From: PALSA-1004 sp041483135
Lineage (GTDB): Bacteria; Pseudomonadota; Gammaproteobacteria; Burkholderiales; SG8-41
DNA: 64,000 bases
NCBI GenBank assembly: GCA_041483135.1
Contig: JBGPFE010000001.1
Span: 100,260-164,259, forward strand
Reading direction: 5' to 3'
The notes under the pieces were generated by a model. The model made no database searches. It was not told where the DNA came from and was given only the letters and a program-made list of their open reading frames with translations. The position numbers and the translations under genes are program-made. Position 1 is the stretch's first letter; the number at the start of each line of letters is the position of its first letter. Below, one piece after another: positions 24,571-33,287 of this stretch.

Positions 24571-25587
24571 TCAACTTCCCTGCAGGTTATGGATTTCGGG
24601 GAAAAACAGGTCTTTCCATGTCGCCGGTTTTTTCTTGATCGAGCCGACCTTGTGCATGAAATCAGCGTATTTCATCGTGCTGTTCGGCACCAGGGTGTAC
24701 AGCACCTGTGGGCTCGACACGATTTTGTGGAGCCAATCGACGGTAAGATTGGACTTGGTCTGCTCGATCCACATCTGCGCGGCGGCGCGCTTGTCCCTGT
24801 TGAGGATCTCGGTCGCCTCCTGGAGTGCTGCGAGGACGGCTTTGTAGAGTTTGGGATTGGCCTCGCGGAATTTGGCGGTGGTCCATATTACGGTGAAGGT
24901 ATGCGCGCCGCCCATCACGTCGAACGAGTTGAGAACAGTATGGATGCCGGCTCGCTCGAGTTGCTGGAACTGGAAAGGCGGCACGCTGAATACGTTGTTG
25001 ATCTCGCTTGCGCCCGAAAGCAAAGCGGTGGTTGCATCGGGCGGCGACATCGATACGGTGAGTTTGTCGTATTTTCCGTAGTCAGCGTCGCCGAAGAGCT
25101 GCGCGGCGGCCATCTGCAGCGTCACCGCCTGCACCGACGTTTTTATGCTCGGCACTGCAATACGGTCTTTTTCGGTGAAATCGCGGATCGACTTGATGTT
25201 CGGGCTGCGCGAATTGAGCAGGAACGGCTGCGAGCTCAGCGCCGACATGCCACGCACTTCCTGCGGCGTACCTACGGTTTTCTCCCATAACGTGATCAAG
25301 CCGGGGACGCCCCCCGAAACGAAATCGACCTTGCCGGCGAGCAGCGCATCGTTCATGAAGTTGGGGCCGTTGAACCGGTCCCAGAACACCTTGATCTCGC
25401 CCAGGCCGGCCGTCTTCGCGTGCTTTTCGATCAGCTGGTTGCGCTCCATGATCGCAAACTGCATGTAGCCCATGCTGAACTGCTGGGCGAGCCGCACCTC
25501 CGTAACTTCGGCGCGCGCATGTTGCAGCGGCGTCACTCCGATCAGCAGGCATGTCAGCACCGGCAAAACTGTAACGCGAAACTTCAT
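24571..25587 (-). CDS. ABC transporter substrate-binding protein (NMT1/SsuA-like)
   Basis: This is a periplasmic binding protein of the NrtA/SsuA/ThiY group. The ATG at 25587 follows aaggaggg by 4 nt and begins a signal peptide, MKFRVTVLPVLTCLLIGV, ending HARAE. The mature part has VRLAQQFSMGYMQFAIMERN and GKVDFVSGGVPGLI. No permease or ATPase gene is adjacent. It leads a minus-strand run with the biotin carrier and carboxyltransferase, which hints that its ligand is their substrate or product. Confidence 0.87.
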   Translation of the reverse strand: MKFRVTVLPVLTCLLIGVTPLQHARAEVTEVRLAQQFSMGYMQFAIMERNQLIEKHAKTAGLGEIKVFWDRFNGPNFMNDALLAGKVDFVSGGVPGLITLWEKTVGTPQEVRGMSALSSQPFLLNSRSPNIKSIRDFTEKDRIAVPSIKTSVQAVTLQMAAAQLFGDADYGKYDKLTVSMSPPDATTALLSGASEINNVFSVPPFQFQQLERAGIHTVLNSFDVMGGAHTFTVIWTTAKFREANPKLYKAVLAALQEATEILNRDKRAAAQMWIEQTKSNLTVDWLHKIVSSPQVLYTLVPNSTMKYADFMHKVGSIKKKPATWKDLFFPEIHNLQGS

Positions 25588-25780
25588 TTGACCCTCCTTG
25601 GTCATCGTTGGCGGTCGTGATTATTGGTTTCCTCGCGGCCGGCACTTCCGCGGCGGAGTATAGCAATGGCGTTTTCAGCGCCGCAACATGATCGCGCGCA
25701 TGCCGGCGCGCTTGATGCTGACATTATACGGTCTGGGGATTCCCCTTGTGTGTCTTGCGCGCCGGCAGTAAAGTCGCCGG

Positions 25781-26275
25781 ATGGACTATCAGTCGAAACT
25801 CCGCTTGTTGGATTTGCCGCTGCTGTCGGTGCGTATCGGCACGCAACCGGACGGCGCGCGACGCGGTATTGCGCGGGGCTGGATTGCGCTCGGCGATGTC
25901 GCGATCGGCGTGGTGTTCGCGGCCGGCGGCGCCGCAGTGGGCGGTGTCGCGATCGGCGGCCTCGCGCTGGGAGCGGTATCGGTTGGCGGGCTGGCGGTCG
26001 GGCTGCTCGCCTTTGGCGGCGGGGCCTTGGGCGTTTGGGCGGTCGGCGGGGCGGCGGTAGCGGTGCAGGCAGCCCTTGGCGGACTTGCCGTCGCCATGGA
26101 TTACGCGCTCGGTGGTGCGGCGTTTGCTGCGCACGCCAACGATGCGGCGGCGCGTAGTTTCTTCGAGGGAAATATCTTTTTCCAGATAACCCACGTACTG
26201 GCACGGGACGCGAAATGGCTGCTCGTGCTCCTGATCGTGCCGGTATTGTTCCAATGGTTCAAACGCCGCCGCTAG
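25781..26275 (+). CDS. Glycine/alanine-rich repeat membrane protein of unknown function
   Basis: This 164-residue protein is not recognised as a named family. Residues 50-110 are an almost pure Gly/Ala/Val/Leu tract with a 10-residue period: GGLALGAVSV, GGLAVGLLAF, GGGALGVWAV, GGAAVAVQAA. Such glycine-zipper repeats may pack as membrane helices or a beta-solenoid. The C-terminus has a plain hydrophobic helix WLLVLLIVPVLFQWF and then RRR. The stop codon TAG is formed by the edge of the MITE-like element at 26272, so the original C-terminus may have been longer. No RBS stronger than gtcgccgg precedes the ATG. Confidence 0.65.
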   Translation: MDYQSKLRLLDLPLLSVRIGTQPDGARRGIARGWIALGDVAIGVVFAAGGAAVGGVAIGGLALGAVSVGGLAVGLLAFGGGALGVWAVGGAAVAVQAALGGLAVAMDYALGGAAFAAHANDAAARSFFEGNIFFQITHVLARDAKWLLVLLIVPVLFQWFKRRR

Positions 26276-26379
26276 TGCCGTTCCAACTATTCCGAGCTAT
26301 CTGTGTGCGTGATTGAGGCACGATATTCAGCAGAAGGATCCTCGTGGTCATTAGGCCAATCAAGTTGGAACGGCACTAG
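26272..26379. repeat. MITE-like element, copy 2 (17-bp terminal inverted repeats)
   Basis: ctagtgccgttccaact (26272-26288) and its exact reverse complement at 26363-26379 enclose a 74-bp core. The ends are identical to the outer 17 bp of copy 1 at 15306-15444, while the core shows no clear similarity. It supplies the stop codon of the upstream repeat-protein gene and ends 11 bp before the acnA terminator. Confidence 0.85.
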
Positions 26380-26389
26380 GCCGCATGGC

Positions 26390-26425
26390 AAAAAACAGGC
26401 CGCAACCTTGTGGGTAACGGCCTGT
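26390..26425 (-). terminator. Intrinsic terminator of aconitase gene 1
   Basis: Read on the minus strand, ACAGGCCG, a 15-nt loop and CGGCCTGT are followed by TTTTT. It is 41 bp past the acnA stop. Confidence 0.87.
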
Positions 26426-26465
26426 CGGGTCAGCGCAGCCTTGTAAGCCGCGCTATTAGAGATAG

Positions 26466-29150
26466 CTAGGCTGCCGCCAGCAGTTCGCGCAAAACATAAG
26501 GCAATATCCCGCCATGCGCGTAGTAATCGACTTCGATCGGGGTATCGATACGTAACTTGAGCGATACCTTCTCAGTCTGGCCGTTCTTGCGGTTGATGGT
26601 CATCGTCACGTCCTGCATCGGCGTGATGCCTTTTTCGACGCCGCTGATGTCGATGGTTTCCGAGCCGTCGAGCTTGAGCGATTGCGCGCTCGCGCTGTCC
26701 TTGAACTGCAGCGGCAGCACGCCCATGAACACCAGGTTGGCGCGGTGGATGCGCTCGAAGTTGCGCACGATGACCGCTTTGACGCCCAGCAGTTGCGGGC
26801 CCTTGGCCGCCCAGTCGCGCGACGATCCCTGGCCGTACTCGTCGCCGCCGAACACCACCGAGGGTACGCCTTCTTTCTTGTAGCGCATCGCTGCTTCGTA
26901 GATCGAAGTCTGCTCGCCGCTGGGCTGGTGGATGGTGACGCCGCCTTCGGTTCCGGGCACCATCAGGTTCTTAATGCGCACGTTGGCGAAGGTGCCGCGC
27001 ATCATGACTTCATGATTGCCGCGGCGCGCGCCGTAGGTGTTGAAATCGGCAATCGCGACGCCGTGGTCCTGCAGGTACTTGCCGGCCGGTGCGGTCGCGC
27101 GGATGCCGCCCGCGGGGCTGATGTGGTCGGTGGTGATCGAATCGCCGAAAATGCCGAGTACGCGCGCTCCCTTGACGTCGGCCACCTTGCCGGGTTGCAT
27201 CTTGAAGCCGTCGAAGTAGGGCGGATGGCGCACGTAGGTCGATTTCGCATCCCACTGATAGGTGGCGCCGACCGAGGCGGGGATCTCGTCCCACATCGGG
27301 TTGCCTTCGCCGAACGCCGAGAACAGCTTCTTATACATCGCCGGGTCGGTCGCGTACTTCATGACTGCCCCGACTTCGGCGGTAGATGGCCAGATATCCT
27401 TCAGATAGACCGGCTTGCCGTCCTTGCCGGTGCCGAGCGGATCCTTGGTCATGTCGATGTTGACGGTGCCGGCGAGCCCGAAGGCGACGACGAGCGGCGG
27501 GCTCATCAGAAAATTGGCCTTGATGTTCTGGTGGATGCGCGCCTCGAAATTGCGATTGCCCGACAGCACGGCCGCGGCCACGATGTCGTTCTTGCTCACC
27601 GCTTCGTCGATGTGCGCATCGAGCGGCCCCGAATTGCCGATACAGGTGGTGCAGCCGTAGCCCGAGACGTAATAGCCGAGCTGTTCGAGATAAGTCAGCA
27701 GCCCCGCGTTTTTCAGATACTCGGTCACGGCCAGCGAGCCGGGGCCGAGCGAAGTTTTGACGCGCGAATGCGGCTTGAGGCCTTTTGCAACCGCTTTTTT
27801 GGCGAGGAGTCCTGCGCCCAGCAGCACGCCGGGGTTGGAGGTGTTGGTGCAGGAAGTGATCGCGGAGATCAGCACATCGCCCTGGCCGACGTCGACGCCC
27901 GCCTTGCTGGTGGGCACCCGCTTGTCCATCTCGTTCGCCTTGCCGTAGCCGCCGTCGACGAACGCTTTACCCATCAGTTCCCGGAACTTGCCTTTGAGCG
28001 CAGGCAGATCGAGCCGATCATGGGGGCGGCGCGGACCGGATACCGCGGGCTTGACCGTGGCGAGATCGAGCTCGACGATCTCGCTGTAGTCGATGTCGCC
28101 TTTCTTCGGCATGCCGTACATGCCCTGCGCTTGGTAATACGCCTTGACCGCCGGCACGATCTCGTCGCGGCCCGTCATGCGCAGGAATTCGCAGGACACG
28201 TCATCGACCGGGAAGAAGCCGCAGGTCGCGCCGTACTCGGGCGACATGTTGCCGATGGTCGCGCGATCCGGGATCGTCAGCGACGCCGCGCCCTCGCCGA
28301 AGAACTCGACGAATTTGCCGACCACTTTCTTCTGCCGCAGCATCTCGACGATCTTCAACACGCAATCGGTGGCGGTAACACCATCGGCCAGCTTGCCGGT
28401 CAGGTGCACGCCGACGACGTCGGGCTCGAGAAAATACATCGGCTGGCCGAGCATCGCGGCCTCGGCTTCGATGCCGCCCACGCCCCAGCCCAGCACGCCG
28501 AGACCATTGACCATGGTGGTGTGCGAATCGATGCCGACCAGGCTGTCGGGATAATACATGTCGCCCTTGTGCCACACCACCTGCGACACGTACTCGAGGT
28601 TGATCTGATGGCAGATGCCGTTGCCCGGCGGAATGATCTGGAAGGTCTCGAAGGCCTGCGCGCTCCACTTGAGAAACTGGTAGCGCTCGCGGTTGCGCTT
28701 GAATTCGATCTCCATGTTCTTCTTCAGCGCGTCGGCGCTCCCGTAATGGTCGATTTGCACGGAGTGGTCCATGATGAGGTGCGCCGGGCACAGCGGTTCG
28801 ATGATCTCGGGGTTCTTGCCTTGCGCTTTCGCGGCTTCGCGCATGGCGGCGAAATCCACCACCAGCGGCACGCCGGTCATATCCTGCAGCAGCACGCGCG
28901 CGACGACGATCGGCACTTCTTCCGTGCGCGATGCCTTCGGTTTCCAGCTGGCGAGGTTCTTCAGGTGGGCTTCGGTGATTTTCTTGCCGTCGTAGTTGCG
29001 CAGCGCGGATTCGAGCACGACCCGCAGGCCGACCGGCAGGCGCGAGATCCTGCCCAGGCCGGCTTTCTCGAGCGCCGGCAGCGAATAGTATTTGCCGGTT
29101 TTGCCCGCGAATTTGAACTCCTGCAGGGAATTGAAAAGGTTGTGACTCAT
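26466..29150 (-). CDS. acnA: Aconitate hydratase AcnA, copy 1
   Basis: This TCA-cycle [4Fe-4S] enzyme interconverts citrate and isocitrate. It is an 894-residue AcnA/IRP1-type protein starting MSHNLFNSLQEFKFAGKTGK. Cluster ligands are in SCTNTSNPGVLLGAGL and GCTTCIGNSGPLD, and substrate-site segments TTDHISPAGGIR, YGARRGNHEVMMRGTF and GSSRDWAAKGPQLLGV are canonical. The ATG has aggag upstream; a longer in-frame start adds 16 residues. Together with copy 2 (47685-50381) the window has two AcnA-type genes. No partner genes adjoin it. Confidence 0.96.
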   Translation of the reverse strand: MSHNLFNSLQEFKFAGKTGKYYSLPALEKAGLGRISRLPVGLRVVLESALRNYDGKKITEAHLKNLASWKPKASRTEEVPIVVARVLLQDMTGVPLVVDFAAMREAAKAQGKNPEIIEPLCPAHLIMDHSVQIDHYGSADALKKNMEIEFKRNRERYQFLKWSAQAFETFQIIPPGNGICHQINLEYVSQVVWHKGDMYYPDSLVGIDSHTTMVNGLGVLGWGVGGIEAEAAMLGQPMYFLEPDVVGVHLTGKLADGVTATDCVLKIVEMLRQKKVVGKFVEFFGEGAASLTIPDRATIGNMSPEYGATCGFFPVDDVSCEFLRMTGRDEIVPAVKAYYQAQGMYGMPKKGDIDYSEIVELDLATVKPAVSGPRRPHDRLDLPALKGKFRELMGKAFVDGGYGKANEMDKRVPTSKAGVDVGQGDVLISAITSCTNTSNPGVLLGAGLLAKKAVAKGLKPHSRVKTSLGPGSLAVTEYLKNAGLLTYLEQLGYYVSGYGCTTCIGNSGPLDAHIDEAVSKNDIVAAAVLSGNRNFEARIHQNIKANFLMSPPLVVAFGLAGTVNIDMTKDPLGTGKDGKPVYLKDIWPSTAEVGAVMKYATDPAMYKKLFSAFGEGNPMWDEIPASVGATYQWDAKSTYVRHPPYFDGFKMQPGKVADVKGARVLGIFGDSITTDHISPAGGIRATAPAGKYLQDHGVAIADFNTYGARRGNHEVMMRGTFANVRIKNLMVPGTEGGVTIHQPSGEQTSIYEAAMRYKKEGVPSVVFGGDEYGQGSSRDWAAKGPQLLGVKAVIVRNFERIHRANLVFMGVLPLQFKDSASAQSLKLDGSETIDISGVEKGITPMQDVTMTINRKNGQTEKVSLKLRIDTPIEVDYYAHGGILPYVLRELLAAA

Positions 29151-29551
29151 CGCTGAACTCCTGAAGTGGCTCCTCAGAGCCGTTTTGTCGTCATGCAATC
29201 GCGCCGCTACCGGATGCCAGAAACAGCTGTGAATGGTTGCCGCCAGTCGCTTGGAAGCAAAGCGGGAAACACGCGGTTACGGCCTGTTTTTACTTTGGAA
29301 GCGGACCAAAATGAGCGTTTGATTTTAACTGTTTGGCGCATTTCGTGTAAAGACGGAAATCCGGATTTGAGTCCGCGCGGCATCTCGTCGGATAATGCGG
29401 CCTGGCAGTTACCAACGTGTTGCACCAGACACAGCGGGTTGAGCGCATAAAAACCCATGTTATCATCGCAGCTCATCTATATCACCTATAACACATAACG
29501 CAATGAGCGGCAGTTAATGCCGCACAAGCACGGAGCGAGGAGCGCAAGGCA
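29151..29551. other. Divergent intergenic region, acnA copy 1 to ThDP enzyme
   Basis: The 401 bp hold no credible gene. They carry promoters for both flanking genes. Noted features are an AT-rich tract with ctatataccta-like steps around 29475-29500 and a small hairpin gcggca-gttaa-tgccgc (29507-29523) just before the plus-strand RBS region (ggagcgagg, 29533). Confidence 0.4.
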
Positions 29552-31165
29552 GTGCCCAAAACCGCTGAAATCATCGCGCAGGCGCTATACGAGGACGGAG
29601 TCAGGCATGCCTTCGGCATCCCGGGCGGCGAGGTGCTCGAATTACTCGAGGCATTCCGCAAAGCCGGTATCCGTTTCGTCCTGACCAAGCAGGAAATGGG
29701 CGCCGGCATCATGGCCGAAGCGAGCTATCAGCTGACCGGCAAGCCCGGCGTGCTGGTCGCTACTCTCGGCCCCGGCATCACCAATACCGCGACCGCAGTG
29801 GCGCAGGCGTTGCTCGACCGCTCGGCGCTAATCGTGATCACCGGTGAGATCGCGACTTCGCTTAAATCGGTATACACGCATCAGATCATCGACCAGGAAT
29901 CGCTGTTGCGGCCGCTCGTGAAGTGGTCGGCCACGATCGCCGCCAAAAACGCGTTCGATCAGGTGCGCAAAGGCATCGCGATTGCGAAGGGCGTGATGCC
30001 GGGGCCGGTGCATTTCAACCTGCCGACGGATGTCGCCGGCGCCGAGCAGCCCGATGCGCGGCATTTCGCGCCCGCTGCGGTGCGCACTCTGCCGCGGCGT
30101 GAGGACCTCGCTGTCATCGAGAGCTGGCTCAGGAAAGCGAAGAAGCCGCTCGCGCTGGTCGGAGTCGGCGTGCAGATCGATGGCGCCGAGCGCGATTTCA
30201 AGCGCTTTATCGAGGCCTGGCGCATCCCGTTCATCGCGACTTACAAGGCCAAGGGCGTCGTGCCGGAAGATAATGCGCTGTGTGTCGGCGCCACCGGTCT
30301 GAGCCCGGTGGTCGACAAGATCCACATGGCGCACGTGCGCGAAGCGGACCTGATACTCACCGTCGGCTTCGATCCGGTCGAGCTCAGGGCCGAATGGATG
30401 GCTCCGTGGGACGAGAAGAAGGCCACGGTGAACATCGATCTGGTGCCGAACACGCATCACGTCTACCGCAGCGCGTTCGAATACACGGGCAGTATCGCCG
30501 GCTGCCTGCACTCGCTGACACAGTCGGCACCGAAGCGTGCGCCAGCGCGCTGGGCGGACGCCGATCTCGAGCGTTACCGCAGAACCATACAACATGCGAT
30601 CGCGAGCAATCCGGAGAAAGGCCTCGGCCCCTATCAGGTCGCGACCGCGCTGCGCGAAGTGTTTCCGCGCGATACCATCGCGACCATCGACACCGGCTCG
30701 CACCGTATTCTGATCAATCACGTGTGGCAGTCGTACGAACCGCGGCGCTTGCTGCAGTCGAACGGGCTTGGCTCGATGGGCTATGCGCTGCCGTCGGCGA
30801 TTGCGGCTAAACTCATATATCCGAAACGGCCGGTGCTGGCGATGATGGGCGAGGCGGGGCTCGACATGGTGATCGGCGAGATGGCGCTGCTCGCGCACCA
30901 CAAGCTCGCGCTGACGCTGGTGGTGTTCCGCGACGACACGCTGTCGCTGATCAAGCTCAAGCAGCAGCGCATGAAGCTGCCCGAGACCGGTGTCGCGACG
31001 GGCAGCCCCGATTACGTGATGCTGGCCGAGGCTTACGGCGGCAACGGTTTTGTCGTCAACAACGTGCCCGATCTCAAGAAGGTCGCGCGCGTCGCTCTCA
31101 ACGGCAAGCGCTTCACGCTGATCGAGGCGCGCATCAATCCGGCCGAGTACAACCACCAGATGTAA
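29552..31165 (+). CDS. ThDP-dependent enzyme, acetolactate synthase-like, with atypical cofactor site
   Basis: This 537-residue three-domain ThDP enzyme (IlvB-like) is of unknown substrate. The catalytic Glu is in LTKQEMGAGIMAEASYQ (about residue 50) and the central domain is complete. The ThDP/Mg2+ motif normally GDG...N reads MMGEAGLDM...VFRDDTLSLIK, so the metal-binding Asp is Glu and the Asn is Arg. It is read on through codons with the local bias, so this is not a frameshift artefact. GTG start. It heads the plus-strand run with tctB and tctA, so it may process the transported acid. It could also be a ThDP protein of altered activity. Confidence 0.82.
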   Translation: MPKTAEIIAQALYEDGVRHAFGIPGGEVLELLEAFRKAGIRFVLTKQEMGAGIMAEASYQLTGKPGVLVATLGPGITNTATAVAQALLDRSALIVITGEIATSLKSVYTHQIIDQESLLRPLVKWSATIAAKNAFDQVRKGIAIAKGVMPGPVHFNLPTDVAGAEQPDARHFAPAAVRTLPRREDLAVIESWLRKAKKPLALVGVGVQIDGAERDFKRFIEAWRIPFIATYKAKGVVPEDNALCVGATGLSPVVDKIHMAHVREADLILTVGFDPVELRAEWMAPWDEKKATVNIDLVPNTHHVYRSAFEYTGSIAGCLHSLTQSAPKRAPARWADADLERYRRTIQHAIASNPEKGLGPYQVATALREVFPRDTIATIDTGSHRILINHVWQSYEPRRLLQSNGLGSMGYALPSAIAAKLIYPKRPVLAMMGEAGLDMVIGEMALLAHHKLALTLVVFRDDTLSLIKLKQQRMKLPETGVATGSPDYVMLAEAYGGNGFVVNNVPDLKKVARVALNGKRFTLIEARINPAEYNHQM

Positions 31166-31279
31166 CGGCGATGTTGCGCGCGATTGGCGACAGCGCGCCG
31201 TACATTCGGTAAGATTCGCGCTGGCCGGGACGCAGGTTTTCCGGCGTTGTGATCCTGCGTGCTAAATCGGAGGTTGCAG

Positions 31280-31744
31280 TTGCTGACTGATCGCATTATC
31301 TGCGCCGTAACACTGGTGCTGGCCGTGGTTTACTTCTACGCGACCGCTCAGATCCCGTCGCTCGAAATTGGCGATCCGCTCGGCCCCAAGGCGTTTCCGG
31401 TGCTGCTCGGCATTGCCTTGATCATTGCCACGGTCCTGCTGTTTATCGAGACGTTGAAGGCCGGGGCGGCCGGCAGGCCGGGTCTGCGATTGCGGCGCGA
31501 AGATCGGCGCCATCTGCTGCTGATCGGCGGCACGACGCTTTGGACCGCGCTTTATTTCTGGACGTTCGACAGCGCCGGTTACCTTGTTTCCACCGCTGTT
31601 TATTTATTCGTGATGATGGCGGTATTCAATAGAGGAAAGTCGATTGCCAATACATTGACCGCAATGCTGTTTGCGCTGGGCAGCTACGTGCTGTTTGTAA
31701 AAGTGCTGGGCGTCGTGCTGCCTGCCGGCATATTGAGTTTCTAG
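31280..31744 (+). CDS. tctB: Tripartite tricarboxylate transporter small membrane subunit TctB
   Basis: TctB is the small, four-helix membrane part of a solute-binding-protein-dependent secondary importer. The 154 residues have the segments IICAVTLVLAVVYFYAT, VLLGIALIIATVLLFIE, YLVSTAVYLFVMMAVF and LGVVLPAGILSF. TTG 31280 is preferred because cggagg lies 6 nt upstream; a GTG at 31259 is the longer alternative. TctA starts 10 bp after the stop. Confidence 0.87.
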   Translation: MLTDRIICAVTLVLAVVYFYATAQIPSLEIGDPLGPKAFPVLLGIALIIATVLLFIETLKAGAAGRPGLRLRREDRRHLLLIGGTTLWTALYFWTFDSAGYLVSTAVYLFVMMAVFNRGKSIANTLTAMLFALGSYVLFVKVLGVVLPAGILSF

Positions 31745-31754
31745 GAAACACGAT

Positions 31755-33266
31755 ATGGACACTCTCGGCCACATCTTGCACGGCTTTGACGTCGCGTTGA
31801 TGCCGATCAATTTGTGGTACACGTTTCTTGGTTGCCTGATGGGCACCATCATCGGCATTCTGCCCGGCATCGGTCCCGCGGCCGGCATCGGGCTGCTGAT
31901 CCCCATTACATTCGGCATGGACCCGACTTCGGCGCTGATCATGATGGCGGGGATTTATTACGGCGCAATGTACGGCGGCTCGACGACGTCGATCCTGATC
32001 AACACGCCGGGCGAGGCGTCATCGGTGATGACGGCGCTCGACGGTTACCAGATGGCGAAAAAAGGCCGCGCCGGTGCCGCGCTCGCCGTATCCGCTATTG
32101 GATCGTTCATCGCCGGCACGCTTGGCATCGTCGCGCTGACGCTGCTTGCCGTGCCGCTGGCGGCCATCGCGCTTAAATTCGGACCGGCCGAGTATTTCTG
32201 CCTGATGGTATTCGCGCTGGCCGCGGTGTCGTCGTTGACCGGGAAATCGGCGGCCAAGGGCATGATGTCGACAATCCTTGGGCTGATGCTTGCGACCATA
32301 GGCATCGACCTGCAGAGCGGCCAGCCGCGCTACACCATGGGCGTGCCTGAATTGCAGGACGGGGTCGGCTTCATCGTGGCCGTCGTTGGCCTGTTCGCCA
32401 TCGGCGAGGTGTTCAGTAATCTCGAGGAACATATCAAGGGCAAGGCGGAGATCATCCGCCTGCGCGGAAAGCTGTGGCTTACCAGGGAAGAATGGGGCCG
32501 TTCCATCATGCCGATCGTCCGCGGCGGGCTGATCGGATTTTTCAAAGGCGTATTGCCCGGTGCGGGCGCGACTATCGCCACCATGATTTCCTATACCGTG
32601 GAAAAGCGCGTGTCGAAGCACCCGGAGAAATTCGGCACCGGCATGATCGAGGGCGTGGCCGGGCCTGAAGCGGCGAACAACGCCGCGACTTGCGGCGCGA
32701 TGGTGCCGCTGTTGACCCTCGGCATACCCGGCTCGGGCGCCACCGCGGTGCTGATGGGCGCATTCATCATGTACGGCATCCAGCCGGGCCCGCTGCTGTT
32801 CGAGAAACGCCCCGATCTGGTATGGGGGCTCGTCGACAGCATGTATATCGGCAACATCATGCTGCTCATCCTGAATCTGCCGCTGATCGGACTGTTCGTG
32901 CGCATACTCTACATTCCGACCGGGATACTGCTGTCGTTGATACTCGCAATCTCGTCCATCGGCGTGTATTCGATCAACGGCAACACGCTCGAACTCCAGA
33001 TGGCGCTGATGTTCGGCGTCGTCGGCTATATTTTCCGCAAGATCGACATTCCATTGGCGCCGATGGTGCTCTCGCTCGTGCTCGGCGGAATCATGGAGCA
33101 ATCGTTTCGCCAGGCGATGACGATTTCGGGCGCCGATCCGAGAATATTCGTCGGCAGCGGGATCTCGATCACGCTGCTGATCCTGGCGGTGGTGATGGTG
33201 ATGTTGCCGGTGGTTCTGCCGCGGCTCAGAAAGCTGAAGGAAGGGCCTGAAGATCTCGAGTCGTAG
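31755..33266 (+). CDS. tctA: Tripartite tricarboxylate transporter large membrane subunit TctA
   Basis: TctA is the main membrane subunit with about 12 helices over 503 residues. Family hallmarks are IGILPGIGPAAGIGLLIP (residues 33-50), MYGGSTTSILINTPGEASS, and GFFKGVLPGAGATIATMISY with a second GAGAT-type motif. The repeat architecture is complete. Together with TctB and the Bug protein at 38512 on the other strand it forms a full TTT importer. The ligand is unknown. Confidence 0.93.
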   Translation: MDTLGHILHGFDVALMPINLWYTFLGCLMGTIIGILPGIGPAAGIGLLIPITFGMDPTSALIMMAGIYYGAMYGGSTTSILINTPGEASSVMTALDGYQMAKKGRAGAALAVSAIGSFIAGTLGIVALTLLAVPLAAIALKFGPAEYFCLMVFALAAVSSLTGKSAAKGMMSTILGLMLATIGIDLQSGQPRYTMGVPELQDGVGFIVAVVGLFAIGEVFSNLEEHIKGKAEIIRLRGKLWLTREEWGRSIMPIVRGGLIGFFKGVLPGAGATIATMISYTVEKRVSKHPEKFGTGMIEGVAGPEAANNAATCGAMVPLLTLGIPGSGATAVLMGAFIMYGIQPGPLLFEKRPDLVWGLVDSMYIGNIMLLILNLPLIGLFVRILYIPTGILLSLILAISSIGVYSINGNTLELQMALMFGVVGYIFRKIDIPLAPMVLSLVLGGIMEQSFRQAMTISGADPRIFVGSGISITLLILAVVMVMLPVVLPRLRKLKEGPEDLES

Positions 33267-33287
33267 TTTATCGTTCGAAAGTTTCTC

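Noticed and set aside
26682..29156. 824-codon open frame antisense to aconitase 1
   Set aside because: High-GC codon bias opens the opposite strand; the product (His- and Asp-rich) has no domain and the minus-strand aconitase is certain.
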